Assembly (NCBI GenBank): GCA_028689775.1
Contig: JAQVCM010000005.1
Coordinates: 124,001-188,000, forward strand
Source: Crocinitomicaceae bacterium
GTDB taxonomy: Bacteria > Bacteroidota > Bacteroidia > Flavobacteriales_D > Crocinitomicaceae
Length of the DNA: 64,000 bases
Direction of reading: 5' to 3'
This document shows, one piece after another, positions 16,618 through 26,146 of this stretch. The notes beneath the pieces were generated by a model. It ran no database searches. It saw only the letters and a list, made by a program, of their open reading frames with translations, and was not told the origin of the DNA. The stretch's first letter is position 1; every line of letters starts with the position of its first letter. Position numbers and translations under genes: made by a program.

Positions 16618-17946
16618 CTAAATCAGTTTATTCTTTTTTAAATGCTTCCGAACAGGAATCTGAATAGTTCCAAACAATTCGTGTCTTGCAATCGAATCAA
16701 TTGAAAAACCATATTGAATTCCTTGGTGAACCCATTGTCCTTTGTTTTCATTTGAAATGCTGCTTTTTGGGAGGTGATCTGTGGAATGAAGAAAGAGATA
16801 ATCCTTGGTTTGTCTGATTTTTAAGGGCGGAGAGGTCAGAAGGTAAAATTTCTTATCTACTTTTCGCATGATTCCTTTCGCGAATAATTGATTTAAAAAT
16901 TCTTTCTGATTTTCATTCCACGACATCAAAAAGGAGAACCCTGGAACTTCCATTTCACGGGTGTTTTCTACTTCTGTCACGTTGAAATTGTCATCGAGAA
17001 CGGATTCAACAAAGGTTTCATTCACTTTTACAATTCCACCTTGGTGAAAGGAAATATCTCCTTCCCAAGCATTGAAAAAAGCATCTGTCGGAAAACTAAT
17101 TTTCCGTCCAAGCTCCGCCAAAAACTGATACAATGGATCTGATTTATCATTTCTCATCTTTTCAACATCCAAGTGAATGTTGATTAAGCGTTCCATTTTT
17201 TGATCGCTTTCGAACGATAATCCAGGATCTTTATACGATATTCCCAAGGGTTTCGTATTGCGAATGTAGGTTCTTAAATAAACGGAACTCGAGTCGCTAT
17301 CGTGTGCAAATAATGCAGTTTCAATGCCTAATTTCTTTAGTTTCTTCGAATTCGAATAAACGACTAAGTTTTCACCACGGAATGTTTTCTCGCTCTCAAA
17401 TGCTTTCCAAGCGCCTTTGCTGTCGTCTTTCTCCGCAAATTTTACGTGGTACAAACGTTTCGGGAATTGATTTCCCTTGTAGATGAACAACCACTTTTTG
17501 TCAAAAGCGATGTACGTTTTTTCTGACTTGATGACATGTACTTTGTGTTGACCTACAATGGTATCTTTTAAGTCGATGTTTTTTCGAATGCGTTCAATTC
17601 CAGGTCTAACTTTGGTGCTATCGGTCACTTCAATCAAAGCGCCCCATTCTGATTCGTCGTTTACAAAAAAGTAAATTGGTTTTTGAAGGTTGAGACCATA
17701 ACCTTTTGCTTGCGCCAATAGAAATTCAGGTGCTGCGAAATCGCGAATCGACACTTTGTTGAAAAACATCATCGTTGCTGATTCTTTCGCAACGCCTAAG
17801 ATGTTTAAACGCCCAATGAACTCACCGTTGGGCATTCTATCCAACATAGAAGGTTCTGGTTTTTTCTTTTCAAACAGCGGTTTGTAATAGAAAAAACCAA
17901 CCATTAAAGAAATCAAGAAAACAATAAATAAAATCTTGCGAGCCAT
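16618..17946 (-). CDS. Exported protein of unknown function
   Basis: 442 residues. An N-terminal hydrophobic helix (ILFIVFLISLMVGFFYY) acts as signal or membrane anchor. The body is soluble and beta-rich with no motif I recognise. Its layout (an early resistance-to-hydrophobic block, then KPIYFFVND and a segment about the end of FEAWEGDISF type) resembles the larger neighbour at 17961, so the two may be distant paralogues in a tandem pair. They are 14 bases apart and probably co-transcribed. Both recall DUF4836-like Bacteroidota surface proteins, but I am not sure of the assignment. Confidence 0.7.
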   Translation of the reverse strand: MARKILFIVFLISLMVGFFYYKPLFEKKKPEPSMLDRMPNGEFIGRLNILGVAKESATMMFFNKVSIRDFAAPEFLLAQAKGYGLNLQKPIYFFVNDESEWGALIEVTDSTKVRPGIERIRKNIDLKDTIVGQHKVHVIKSEKTYIAFDKKWLFIYKGNQFPKRLYHVKFAEKDDSKGAWKAFESEKTFRGENLVVYSNSKKLKKLGIETALFAHDSDSSSVYLRTYIRNTKPLGISYKDPGLSFESDQKMERLINIHLDVEKMRNDKSDPLYQFLAELGRKISFPTDAFFNAWEGDISFHQGGIVKVNETFVESVLDDNFNVTEVENTREMEVPGFSFLMSWNENQKEFLNQLFAKGIMRKVDKKFYLLTSPPLKIRQTKDYLFLHSTDHLPKSSISNENKGQWVHQGIQYGFSIDSIARHELFGTIQIPVRKHLKKNKLI

Positions 17947-17960
17947 CCGAATTTAAAATC

Positions 17961-19865
17961 TTATTTCGTCAAAACGTAAATCGAATTCACTAAGTCTAAT
18001 AGGTATTTTCCTGAGTTATCAAACGATCCGTCAAAATCATACGTCAATTTAAACTTGGTGTTGGATATGGTTGTCTTAGAAGAAGTTAATTCTAAAACGC
18101 CTGTTTTCCCTTTCATGGCATCCAAGATTTTGTTTTGCTTAGACGTAAACATTTCTCTCGGAAGTTTTTCTAAAGCACCGCTCCAGTCAAAATATCCGTA
18201 AACGAATTTACTGTCTTTCGCTTTCTTAGCTACTTTTCCACTGATTGCTTTTGCACCGTATCCATTGCTGTGATTTTTCGCTAAATCTTCGTCGTTGGTC
18301 ACCATAAACAAACCGTTTTTGTTGATGATGTATGCAGAAATTGAGTTTAAAAATGCATCTTCAATTTCCCAATAATTGCCGTTATTTTTAAATCTTGAAG
18401 TCATTCTTCCAAAATGTTTCAACACTTTTTCTGGAATATCTGGGCGACTGGTAGAGAATCCAATGGTGAAAATTGGCATGTCTTCTTCGCTTTCTACTTC
18501 TTTTTCCTCGTAGTCAAAGGTTTCTTCGTCATACAAAAACTCGATGCGTTTTGTTTTTACTTTTTTATAACCATTGAATGTACCGAACATACTTCCTTTG
18601 TATGTTTTGAAGATTTCTTCGGTGTTTACAAATTCGTTGATTAACTCTGCGACCAATACGTTGGATGAAATACGTGGATCTTTTTCGTCTTTTAAAATTG
18701 GAATCACGATGTCGAATGCTTTTTTGTAGCCTTCATTCAAGTCAATGTTATACGTGAAAAATCCGGTGTTGTCTTTGTGGATGTATTTCAATACGTTTTT
18801 ATCAAACTTGGTGCTGTTTAGTTTTTGGTAAATGGATCCCAATTCTTTGCCATAATTGGCAACAAAATCAATGTCAATGGAATGTTCATTGAGGTTGATA
18901 TCACCGAGTAAAACATTTCCAGAATAGATGTTTTTGAAATCATCAAATAGCTCAGGAAACATCGCTTTGAATCCCCAAAGTCCTTTGGAATTGTGTAAAT
19001 TTCTAGAATTATCCAGGTAAAAAACACCGTCTGATGGTCTTTGTAATTGGGTCGCAAATTTGACATCTTGGTTTTTCAAATGAATGTTGTCTTTGAAAAT
19101 CTCCAAGGTGATTTTTCTCAAATAAACTTCTTGCAATGAAAAGGTGATGCTGTCACGCATTTCCCAATAGTTTTTACTCAGCAAATCATTGGAATCTAGA
19201 TCACCTTCAATGCTATCTTCTTCGATAATCTCTTCTTCATCAGCACCAATCGCGATTTCGTAAGTTGAATCTACCGCTTCTACGGCATCTTCTGCTTCGG
19301 AATAATACGAATCTTCATCATCATAATCTTCTTCAATGGATTGATTGTCCCAGAAATAACCCAATCCGCGGGCAAGCCAGATAGAGTCAGCAATTGCAGC
19401 AACTTGATCGATGTTTGGATCTACTCGAATTACAATTCCTGATGTACCACGAATGATCAAGTAATTGGAATAACTTCTGTAAAACTCAACACCTTCTAAT
19501 TGGGTGTTTTCAATTTTATCAAAGTCATCAAAAACGGTAAACAATTGTTTTTTATCGTTGATTCCAAAGGTGAAACCAGATAACTCATACTGTTCGTTCT
19601 GACCAAAAAAAGCATTTAGTTTTTGATTGAAATCCAATCCTAAATCTTTGATTGTTTTATCGTTGGTAGATCCGTTGAAAAGTTCTGATTGAACCTCTGC
19701 CATGAATTCGTATTTCACCAAATCATCCATCGACACTTTTTTCAAGAGCGAAACGTTGTTGATGCTAAAAACACTCACTGCATCTCGTGGAATGATATCT
19801 TCGGATACTTGTCCAAATACAAGTGTGCAGGTGAAAAAGGCAAAAAGGTTTAAAAAATATTTCAT
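17961..19865 (-). CDS. Exported DUF4836-like protein with acidic insert
   Basis: 634 residues. A Sec signal peptide ends near TLVFGQVSE, followed by IIPRDAVSVFSINNVSLLKK, the type of start seen in DUF4836 proteins. Residues about 175-230 form a highly acidic, low-complexity insert (runs such as EEDYDDEDSYYSE and ADEEEIIEEDSIEGD), probably a flexible, calcium-loving linker. The rest alternates beta-strand and helix segments. The function is unknown and the location probably periplasm or outer surface. It is the first gene of a pair with 16618-17946. Confidence 0.7.
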   Translation of the reverse strand: MKYFLNLFAFFTCTLVFGQVSEDIIPRDAVSVFSINNVSLLKKVSMDDLVKYEFMAEVQSELFNGSTNDKTIKDLGLDFNQKLNAFFGQNEQYELSGFTFGINDKKQLFTVFDDFDKIENTQLEGVEFYRSYSNYLIIRGTSGIVIRVDPNIDQVAAIADSIWLARGLGYFWDNQSIEEDYDDEDSYYSEAEDAVEAVDSTYEIAIGADEEEIIEEDSIEGDLDSNDLLSKNYWEMRDSITFSLQEVYLRKITLEIFKDNIHLKNQDVKFATQLQRPSDGVFYLDNSRNLHNSKGLWGFKAMFPELFDDFKNIYSGNVLLGDINLNEHSIDIDFVANYGKELGSIYQKLNSTKFDKNVLKYIHKDNTGFFTYNIDLNEGYKKAFDIVIPILKDEKDPRISSNVLVAELINEFVNTEEIFKTYKGSMFGTFNGYKKVKTKRIEFLYDEETFDYEEKEVESEEDMPIFTIGFSTSRPDIPEKVLKHFGRMTSRFKNNGNYWEIEDAFLNSISAYIINKNGLFMVTNDEDLAKNHSNGYGAKAISGKVAKKAKDSKFVYGYFDWSGALEKLPREMFTSKQNKILDAMKGKTGVLELTSSKTTISNTKFKLTYDFDGSFDNSGKYLLDLVNSIYVLTK

Positions 19866-19918
19866 ATTTAGATAATTTCTAGGGTATGTTACAAGTTAGG
19901 TTTTTCCAATTGAATCAC

Positions 19919-20596
19919 CTAATTTTTAACTTGTTTTTTGATTGGACTCAGGTAAATGGTGTTCTTTAAAATTTCCGTGTTTTGTGTTAATAAATACGGA
20001 TTGGTTCGAATCATTACGGCCAAACGATTGGCTGAAATTTTTGCATTTGCATTGCTTTGTTTTTCAATTGGTCGATCGAAACGGGTGATGGAAATGAAAC
20101 TTCCATTTTTCAATAATTCCACTTCGTCGCTTTTCATTTTTGCAGTGAGGTCGTTGGATAATGCGGGTAACGATCGCGAAAACTCATCGTCTTTCCAGCT
20201 CAACCAAACGTATTCATCATCTACTAAGTTTTTATTTTCACTGGCTACGATTTCTTTGACTGCTTTTTGTAAGTTTTGAACACTTTCAAAGTCACATTGA
20301 AATTTGAAAATAAAATCGGTGAAGTTGGTCTCAAACACGACGTTGGAAATTCCTTCCTTGTTTTCTAGTTTCTTTTTGTATTCTTCAATCTTCTTTTCAA
20401 TGTCTGAAATAGAAGGAACTTTTTTTCCGTTTAAACTGTCTAATGCTAAATACGAGTTCGCTTTTATCTTGCTCGAACTCAAATTGATGGTGTATTTTGC
20501 TGTTCCACTTCCATCGTTGTTTATAGATAGATCATCTACAATCTCAATACAAGAAGATAAGGTCATTAAAATCAGTGCGTAAAACAGAATTTTCAT
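19919..20596 (-). CDS. Lipoprotein of unknown function
   Basis: 225 residues. The signal peptide ILFYALILMTLSSCIE has a lipobox cysteine at about residue 16. Next is a short segment with INNDGSGTAKYTINLSSS, often seen in Bacteroidota lipoproteins that begin with a beta-sandwich. A charged helix (about 65-80, EKKIEEYKKKLENK) follows. No family is recognised. It lies just downstream of the LD-carboxypeptidase gene on the same strand. Confidence 0.75.
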   Translation of the reverse strand: MKILFYALILMTLSSCIEIVDDLSINNDGSGTAKYTINLSSSKIKANSYLALDSLNGKKVPSISDIEKKIEEYKKKLENKEGISNVVFETNFTDFIFKFQCDFESVQNLQKAVKEIVASENKNLVDDEYVWLSWKDDEFSRSLPALSNDLTAKMKSDEVELLKNGSFISITRFDRPIEKQSNANAKISANRLAVMIRTNPYLLTQNTEILKNTIYLSPIKKQVKN

Positions 20597-20605
20597 GCTT
20601 GAAAG

Positions 20606-21511
20606 TTAAAGTGCAAAACTACGAAAATAAACGAGATTCGGAGTTACATTTATTTCAACTTTCTTGCCAAATATCATCGCCCGATTATCGGAAATATGTC
20701 CTGCTGGAAAATTGAAAACAATTGGAATTTTTCGATATTGAAAATGGGATAAAATAAGTTCTTCTACTGTTTGACCAAAAGGAACCTGCGTATCTTTCAT
20801 GTCGGTCATTCCACCCACAATCAAGCCTTTTATTTTGTCTAATATTCCCGCTTTTGCCAAGGTGTAAAACATGCGGTCGAGGTGATACAATTGTTCTGCC
20901 AAATCTTCGATGAAAAGAATGCTATCCGTATAATCAGGTTGGGCATCGGTTCCAATCAATCCGTGAATAATCGAAAGGTTTCCGCCCAATAGGATTCCTT
21001 CTGCTTGACCCAATTTATTTGCAGGTGAACTTTCAATTTCATATTCCAAATTTCTCCCTTCTAAAGCGGCCAACATCGAATTCAAAGCTGCTGCTGTATT
21101 TTCCCCAAAATTCAAGGGCATCGTTGCGTGGATGCTCGGCAGATTGAAACATTGGATGTGCTGATGAAAAACCGTAATGTCTGAAAAGCCAACGATCCAT
21201 TTTGGTTCACGTAAAAAAGCGGCCCAATTCAAACGGTCTAAGATTCGAACACTTCCATATCCTCCTCGAGCACAAATGATTGCCTTTACCTTTGGATGGT
21301 CGATCGCTTGTTGAAAATCAGCTGTTCGTTCTTCATCTGTTCCTGAAAAATAATTGAATTCTCCGGTGCAATGCGCTCCGATTTCAACCAGATATCCTTT
21401 GGATTCGAAAAATGCTGCCGCGTTTAAAACGAGTTCTTTCTCAATCGATTTTGCTGGTGCAACCATGGCAATTAAATCTCCTGGCTGAAGAAATGGGATG
21501 GGTGTATTCAT
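20606..21511 (-). CDS. Muramoyltetrapeptide (LD-)carboxypeptidase, S66 family
   Basis: 301 residues. LdcA-type enzymes cut the terminal D-alanine off murein tetrapeptides in the cytoplasm during cell-wall recycling. Visible are the start LQPGDLIAMVAPAKSI, ARGGYGSVRILDRLNW, the nucleophile Ser110 in WIVGFSDIT, the catalytic-glutamate region LFIEDLAEQLYHLDRM and the histidine in FPAGHISDNRAM. Length and order of the Ser-Glu-His triad are normal. Confidence 0.94.
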   Translation of the reverse strand: MNTPIPFLQPGDLIAMVAPAKSIEKELVLNAAAFFESKGYLVEIGAHCTGEFNYFSGTDEERTADFQQAIDHPKVKAIICARGGYGSVRILDRLNWAAFLREPKWIVGFSDITVFHQHIQCFNLPSIHATMPLNFGENTAAALNSMLAALEGRNLEYEIESSPANKLGQAEGILLGGNLSIIHGLIGTDAQPDYTDSILFIEDLAEQLYHLDRMFYTLAKAGILDKIKGLIVGGMTDMKDTQVPFGQTVEELILSHFQYRKIPIVFNFPAGHISDNRAMIFGKKVEINVTPNLVYFRSFAL

Positions 21512-21845
21512 GCTTCAAAATTAAGGAATTGTTTGGAAAGTTCGCGGTTTTCAATTTGGAAGTAGGTAGATTCTTCAATCGCTTAGTTCTTCGGAAAAAC
21601 AGGCTTCTGTTCCTAGTCTTAAAATCTTGTAAGCCGCGCTTTTGAAAATTTGCTAAACACAATACAAAACGGTTTCTGGCGGAATGTTTTATTGAGCGAA
21701 TGCAATCGATTGCCCTGATTGACAATGCGTATTCATGAATTAACCAACTCCGATGTTGATTCACTTTCGCAGAGAGAAGTGATCGGGTGTATTTGTGATC
21801 TAGATTGCCGTTGTCATCCCCAGAGGATTTTCTTTTGCACTTATT
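21512..21845. other. Intergenic gap between two minus-strand genes
   Basis: 334 bases. An open frame (21441-21764 minus) crosses it but overlaps the carboxypeptidase gene in another frame and has a basic, unstructured composition, so it is not called. No clear promoter or terminator is visible. Confidence 0.4.
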
Positions 21846-23012
21846 TTATTTCTTTCTCAACCACCTCGGCAAAATGATCGCGCCAATAAAAAGATAGGGG
21901 AAATACGAAATCAATCTCCATAAAAGGGCTAATCCTGCAAGCAACAAGGCGGAATGTGTAAAATCAGACATCAATTCACCGAACGCATATTCTGCCACGC
22001 CACTTCCACCGGGTGTTGGACTGACAATCATCAGCAACCACAAAACCAATTGTTTTGCGAAAATAAATACGTGATCGTGCAAACGAAGGGTTAGGAAAGC
22101 TGCTAGAATTGCATTGATAACCATGTATCTGGATGTCCAAGATAAAAGGGTTGCCAAGAAGCTGGTGAACCAAAACCTCCAATTTTCTTTTTTTAATTCT
22201 TTGGAAGTGATGACAATTTCTTCACCTGTTTTCAATGCTTTTGATCGCCATTTATTTAAAAACGGGATTCTGAAAATGAAACCTAAAAAACGTCCAACCA
22301 ACTGTGGATACCAGAAAACACTCACAAAAAGAATTAATCCGATTAAGGTAAACAAACTATACGCAATCCAAAATGCAAATTCTACGCCTTGATGTGTGAC
22401 AGAATCTGCTGGAAAAAGAAGTGTTGGAGAGATGAAAAGAAACACCAAGGGAACGAGGATGATGTAAAATAAATTGTCCATCATCGTGGTGATTACAACA
22501 ATGGCGGTTGACCGTCCAAGTTCAATCTTTTCTTTGTTCAAAATAAACATGGCAACTGCTGAACCACCAACTACGCCGGGCGATAAAGCGGAAGCAAATT
22601 CCCACAACATGATGGTATGAAAACTCGATTTCCACGAAAGTCGTTTTTGAGTCAATATTCGAATGCGCCACATGTACGCCAAATCTCGTCCAACCATGAA
22701 GAGCAAGGCCATTAATATCCAGAAAAAGGAATGACTCGTCCAAGTGATGTCGCGTAGGATGTCGCTGACGGTTTGTTGTCGGTAATTGCCGTTTGTGGAA
22801 AGTGTGAATTCTTTCGGGTTGGAACTGTCCACGTGTTGATCGCGATTGATGTCAGACCAAATGTGAGTTCCCATTCCGGTTTCTACTTCAATAAACTGCG
22901 TTTGATTTAAGCTTCTGTAAACCATCCAACCGGCAATTCCTAAACCAAGGACAATTGCCAAAACAATTTTCCAAGAACTAAAAGCTGATTTTAGTTGGTT
23001 CTCATTTTCCAT
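21846..23012 (-). CDS. Flippase-like / lysylphosphatidylglycerol-synthase-type membrane protein (UPF0104)
   Basis: 388 residues, about eight membrane helices. After the first helix (about 15-32) is an extracytoplasmic region holding DINRDQHVD, an EF-hand-like calcium loop. The core shows the family features SALSPGVVGGSAVAMFILNK and TPGGSGVAEYAFGEL, the (P)GGxG motif typical of UPF0104/AglD-like proteins. It lacks the soluble synthase domain of MprF, so it is best seen as a lipid-linked transport or flippase candidate. The start overlaps the end of the upstream lipoprotein gene by 11 bases. Confidence 0.82.
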   Translation of the reverse strand: MENENQLKSAFSSWKIVLAIVLGLGIAGWMVYRSLNQTQFIEVETGMGTHIWSDINRDQHVDSSNPKEFTLSTNGNYRQQTVSDILRDITWTSHSFFWILMALLFMVGRDLAYMWRIRILTQKRLSWKSSFHTIMLWEFASALSPGVVGGSAVAMFILNKEKIELGRSTAIVVITTMMDNLFYIILVPLVFLFISPTLLFPADSVTHQGVEFAFWIAYSLFTLIGLILFVSVFWYPQLVGRFLGFIFRIPFLNKWRSKALKTGEEIVITSKELKKENWRFWFTSFLATLLSWTSRYMVINAILAAFLTLRLHDHVFIFAKQLVLWLLMIVSPTPGGSGVAEYAFGELMSDFTHSALLLAGLALLWRLISYFPYLFIGAIILPRWLRKK

Positions 23013-24573
23013 CCGCTGAATTGTCAGGAATTAAAATCACTTCCATTTCCCAATTGGCTCTCACTTTCACCGGTTTGGAGAAGAAAATTACTTCTTCTGG
23101 TTGAATTCCTTTCTCAAAATCTCCTGCATCCCAACGGTTATTTTGATTCACATCTAAAATCGCTCGGAAGGTATATTCTCCTGGATCTAAGTTTTCAATT
23201 GGTAAAATGTCTTGATTTTTAAAGCGGTGAATTACTTGCTTGTTTTTTACCATTTCAATGATGGCATAAGCTGGCTGATTTTCAACGGAAACTGTTAAAA
23301 TTCCGTACTCAGAACCGCTTCTCGTTTTGATGTTGATTGTTGAACTTAAGAAATCTCCATTCTTGCCAAATACCAAAGATCCTTTTAATAAATTCACATT
23401 CATTTCTTGTAATTTTGTAGGATCAAAAGAAATCTCTAATTGATTGTTTTTTAGTTGTTTAATTTCGTGTGCTACCTGTAAAGTATCTTTTGTAATCACC
23501 TGAATGTATGCCGTATCTATTTTTGCAATCTCATCCGTAAATCGAATTTGAAGATTCTCACCTGCGGGCAATTTTCCATTGATTAAATTGGTTTCAAAAT
23601 CTGGTTTTTTAATTCGATCTCGCTCCGAAATACGCAAGTTCAGGGTGTCGGTTTGTTCGTTGGTAACCACCACCAAATCTACTTTGGTGAATTGCTCAAA
23701 ATCAAAATAAAGCGCAACAGAATCAGCGGCATAACGGTGATTAACTTCTTTTATCTCTCGATTGTCCAAGTAATAAGTCGCACTGTCCAAACTTTTATTG
23801 GAAGAGATCTTTATCAAACTTGGACCTTGGATAAATGCCTGAACTCTTCGGGAACTCTCAGGTGTATAAATCCGCATCGGAATACTGTCGGTTATCGTTG
23901 AGTCGAGTTGCAGCGCTTTATTCTGAAAAGCAACCCGTTCTGCAGGTGACCATTTAGAATCCCGATTTTTATCCTCAAAAGCATGGACTTGATAGGTGCC
24001 TGGTTTTAAGTATGAGAAATTAAATTTTCCAGTTTCGTCGGTGCGCGAGAAGTAGGCTGGACGTTTGTATATACTGCTATCACTTTGATCGTAAAGTCCA
24101 ACAAAAATATCTTTTACAGGTTTGTATGTCCAAGCATCCGCCACAAATCCAGTATAACTTAAGGAGTCAATAAAATCACCTGTTGAGAAAACGTATTTCA
24201 TCAACGAATCATTTCCTTCACTGATGTCTTTGACCGTTCCGTTGAAATAAATGGCATAAGTTGTTGCAGGTTTTAAATCTCCCTTGAGTTCAACCAGCAT
24301 TGTTTTTTTTAAAACAGTTGCAGTTACTTTTACATCGTTGGGAATGATAGAAATGGTTTCTGTCGGTTTGTCAAGTCGAATGAATTCATCAAATTTAAAC
24401 TCGATGGTTTTTTGATTGAAATTAAGTGTTCCATTTTCAGGTTGTAAACCATTTTCGACCACACGCGGAGGCGTTTCGTCCTTTGGTCCACCAGAAATGG
24501 AGCCAACTTGAGCGCAAGAGGCGATGATAAAAATTAGACTTAGAATTAAAATAAATCGCTGGCCCATTGGCAT
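23002..24573 (-). CDS. Ig-like (Big_5) domain lipoprotein
   Basis: 523 residues (or 521 if the ATG at 24567 is used). The lipobox is FIIASCAQ. The next part, SISGGPKDETPPRVVE, is the hallmark of Bacteroidota Ig-like lipoproteins. An Ig-like Big_5 domain follows (about 35-135, FDEFIRLD ... ATTYAIYFNGTVKDISEG). Then comes a CarboxypepD-type fold with EDKNRDSKWSPAE, and near the end DVNQNNRWDAGDFEKG, a second Asp/Asn-rich calcium-type loop. It is probably exposed at the cell surface. Its start overlaps the fRMsr gene by 28 bases. Confidence 0.87.
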   Translation of the reverse strand: MPMGQRFILILSLIFIIASCAQVGSISGGPKDETPPRVVENGLQPENGTLNFNQKTIEFKFDEFIRLDKPTETISIIPNDVKVTATVLKKTMLVELKGDLKPATTYAIYFNGTVKDISEGNDSLMKYVFSTGDFIDSLSYTGFVADAWTYKPVKDIFVGLYDQSDSSIYKRPAYFSRTDETGKFNFSYLKPGTYQVHAFEDKNRDSKWSPAERVAFQNKALQLDSTITDSIPMRIYTPESSRRVQAFIQGPSLIKISSNKSLDSATYYLDNREIKEVNHRYAADSVALYFDFEQFTKVDLVVVTNEQTDTLNLRISERDRIKKPDFETNLINGKLPAGENLQIRFTDEIAKIDTAYIQVITKDTLQVAHEIKQLKNNQLEISFDPTKLQEMNVNLLKGSLVFGKNGDFLSSTINIKTRSGSEYGILTVSVENQPAYAIIEMVKNKQVIHRFKNQDILPIENLDPGEYTFRAILDVNQNNRWDAGDFEKGIQPEEVIFFSKPVKVRANWEMEVILIPDNSADGK

Positions 24574-25025
24574 ATTTCGGTTAGGTATTCAACGTCTGTG
24601 GCATCAAAATCATTTAATTCAGAACTATCGACATCTAAAATTGCAACTACAATTCCATTTTTAGAAATGGGAATCACTACTTCACTTTTGGATAAGGAAC
24701 TGCAAGCGATGTGACCCGGAAATAAATCCACATCTGGAACCAATTGCGTTTCATTTTTCGCCCAAGCTGTTCCGCAAACTCCGCGTCCGTGGGCAATTCG
24801 AGTACACGCAACAGGTCCTTGGAAAGGTCCGAGAACCAATTCTTTTCCATCCACGATGTAAAATCCAATCCAGAAAAAGTCGAAAGTTTCTTTCAAAGCC
24901 GCACAGATGTTTCCCAAATTAGCCACTTGATTGCTTTCGCCCGTGATCAAACCTTTAATTTGAGGCAATAAACCTTCGTAAAGTTCATTTTTGGTATTTC
25001 CCGTAATGATTAAATCTTCCGCCAT
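24546..25025 (-). CDS. msrC: Free methionine-(R)-sulfoxide reductase, GAF domain
   Basis: 159 residues, a single GAF domain. The three catalytic cysteines of fRMsr are present: C74 and C84 in GPFQGPVACTRIAHGRGVCG, C108 in HIACSSLSKSEVV. The spacing equals that of the E. coli enzyme. It reduces free methionine-R-sulfoxide in the cytoplasm as an oxidative-damage repair step. TATCTTTG on the minus strand (25051-25044) lies 19 bases before the ATG and is a probable -7 box, so this gene likely heads the minus-strand run down to 21846. Confidence 0.93.
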   Translation of the reverse strand: MAEDLIITGNTKNELYEGLLPQIKGLITGESNQVANLGNICAALKETFDFFWIGFYIVDGKELVLGPFQGPVACTRIAHGRGVCGTAWAKNETQLVPDVDLFPGHIACSSLSKSEVVIPISKNGIVVAILDVDSSELNDFDATDVEYLTEICQWASDLF

Positions 25026-25043
25026 GTTGTTTTAAATGATGAA

Positions 25044-25051
25044 CAAAGATA
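25044..25051 (-). promoter_or_regulatory. TAnnTTTG -7 box of the msrC gene cluster
   Basis: TATCTTTG on the minus strand, 19 bases upstream of the msrC ATG. No TTG at the preferred -33 distance was found. Confidence 0.4.
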
Positions 25052-25219
25052 AGTTTTATTGGAGAGAAGAACGGTTAATGTTTGTCAAAATTTATATCAG
25101 AGCATCTGAAAGTTAAAAAGGTTCTTTAATGAATATGCTCTCTTTCCGAATACAACTAAAATTAGATTGCCATCATAACATTAGGTGGCCATTTACCGCA
25201 CTACCAATTAATAACTTTT

Positions 25220-26146
25220 TCACTTTTTACGATACAGCAACAATAGATCAGTGGGGGTGAACTCATCATCTTTCAACTCTTGATATGTTAAATGAAAATA
25301 AGTATTTCGTTTGATTTTTGAGATGTCAAATGTTATCGTAACAGTGTTATCATTATTTTTTAACCTTGTTATTGGTTTAAGGCGTGCTTTTTCATATTCA
25401 ATTCTTAAATCAAAGTCCTTTAAATTGCCATTAAAAGTAAATGTAATTTTATCTTTTCGCTGATTTATCTTGTTGGGGAAAAATTTAACATTATCAATCA
25501 TTCTGCGAAATTCACTATATAAACCTACTTGCCGAACAAATTGTAATTTTGATTTTTTTGTTAGTAACCACTTCTTTTTTTTTGGATAATGCGTAAAGGA
25601 AAGCAATTCAGGAGAAGGATTAAAGTAGAAATCACCTCTATCTCGTTCAATTATTTTACTTGAATTTACTTCTACAGTTTTCGCTAATCCCCAAGTTGCA
25701 TCAACAATTGCTTTTTCATTATTTAGTTCAATTATATTCCACGCATGAGACGTTCCTTTAAAAAAAACTGAAATATTTTCCATACGAGTTGCATCACGTA
25801 TATAGCCGACAACAACTTCGCATTTTAAATTCGAAATATCACACATTTCTTTGTATAAATTAGCAATTGTTGAACAATTTCCTTTTCTTACTCTTAACAA
25901 GCTTTTAGGATTAACACTAGAATAGGTGTAAGAAAAGGTTTCTGTGATATACACAAAAAACGCACGGTACTTTTCCTCGTTACTGGTTAAGTCTTTCGTT
26001 AAATCTAAAACTAAGTCTTCAGTTTTTCGGTACTTCTTTTTTACTAAAGAAAGTGCAATTGAATCAGCTTTTGCATAGTCTTGAGAAAACAAATCAACAA
26101 AAGCAAACAAGCCAATTATAAAAAACAACATCACTATTTTAATCAT
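25220..26146 (-). CDS. Exported transglutaminase-like protein
   Basis: 308 residues with a signal peptide (VMLFFIIGLFAFVDLFSQ). The transglutaminase-like core has the three catalytic elements: Cys in VRKGNCSTIANLYKEM, His in GTSHAWNIIELN and Asp in AIVDATWGLAKT. Such proteins act as peptidases or crosslinkers in the periplasm or on the surface. The C-terminal ~100 residues form a separate beta-rich domain. Strong AT bias and a repeat directly upstream (26178-26316) suggest an accessory gene. Confidence 0.82.
   Translation of the reverse strand: MIKIVMLFFIIGLFAFVDLFSQDYAKADSIALSLVKKKYRKTEDLVLDLTKDLTSNEEKYRAFFVYITETFSYTYSSVNPKSLLRVRKGNCSTIANLYKEMCDISNLKCEVVVGYIRDATRMENISVFFKGTSHAWNIIELNNEKAIVDATWGLAKTVEVNSSKIIERDRGDFYFNPSPELLSFTHYPKKKKWLLTKKSKLQFVRQVGLYSEFRRMIDNVKFFPNKINQRKDKITFTFNGNLKDFDLRIEYEKARLKPITRLKNNDNTVTITFDISKIKRNTYFHLTYQELKDDEFTPTDLLLLYRKK

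Noticed and set aside
21441..21764. 107-codon minus-strand frame before the LD-carboxypeptidase
   Set aside because: Overlaps the end of the carboxypeptidase start region in another frame, is basic and low in structure-forming pattern, and has no signal or motif.
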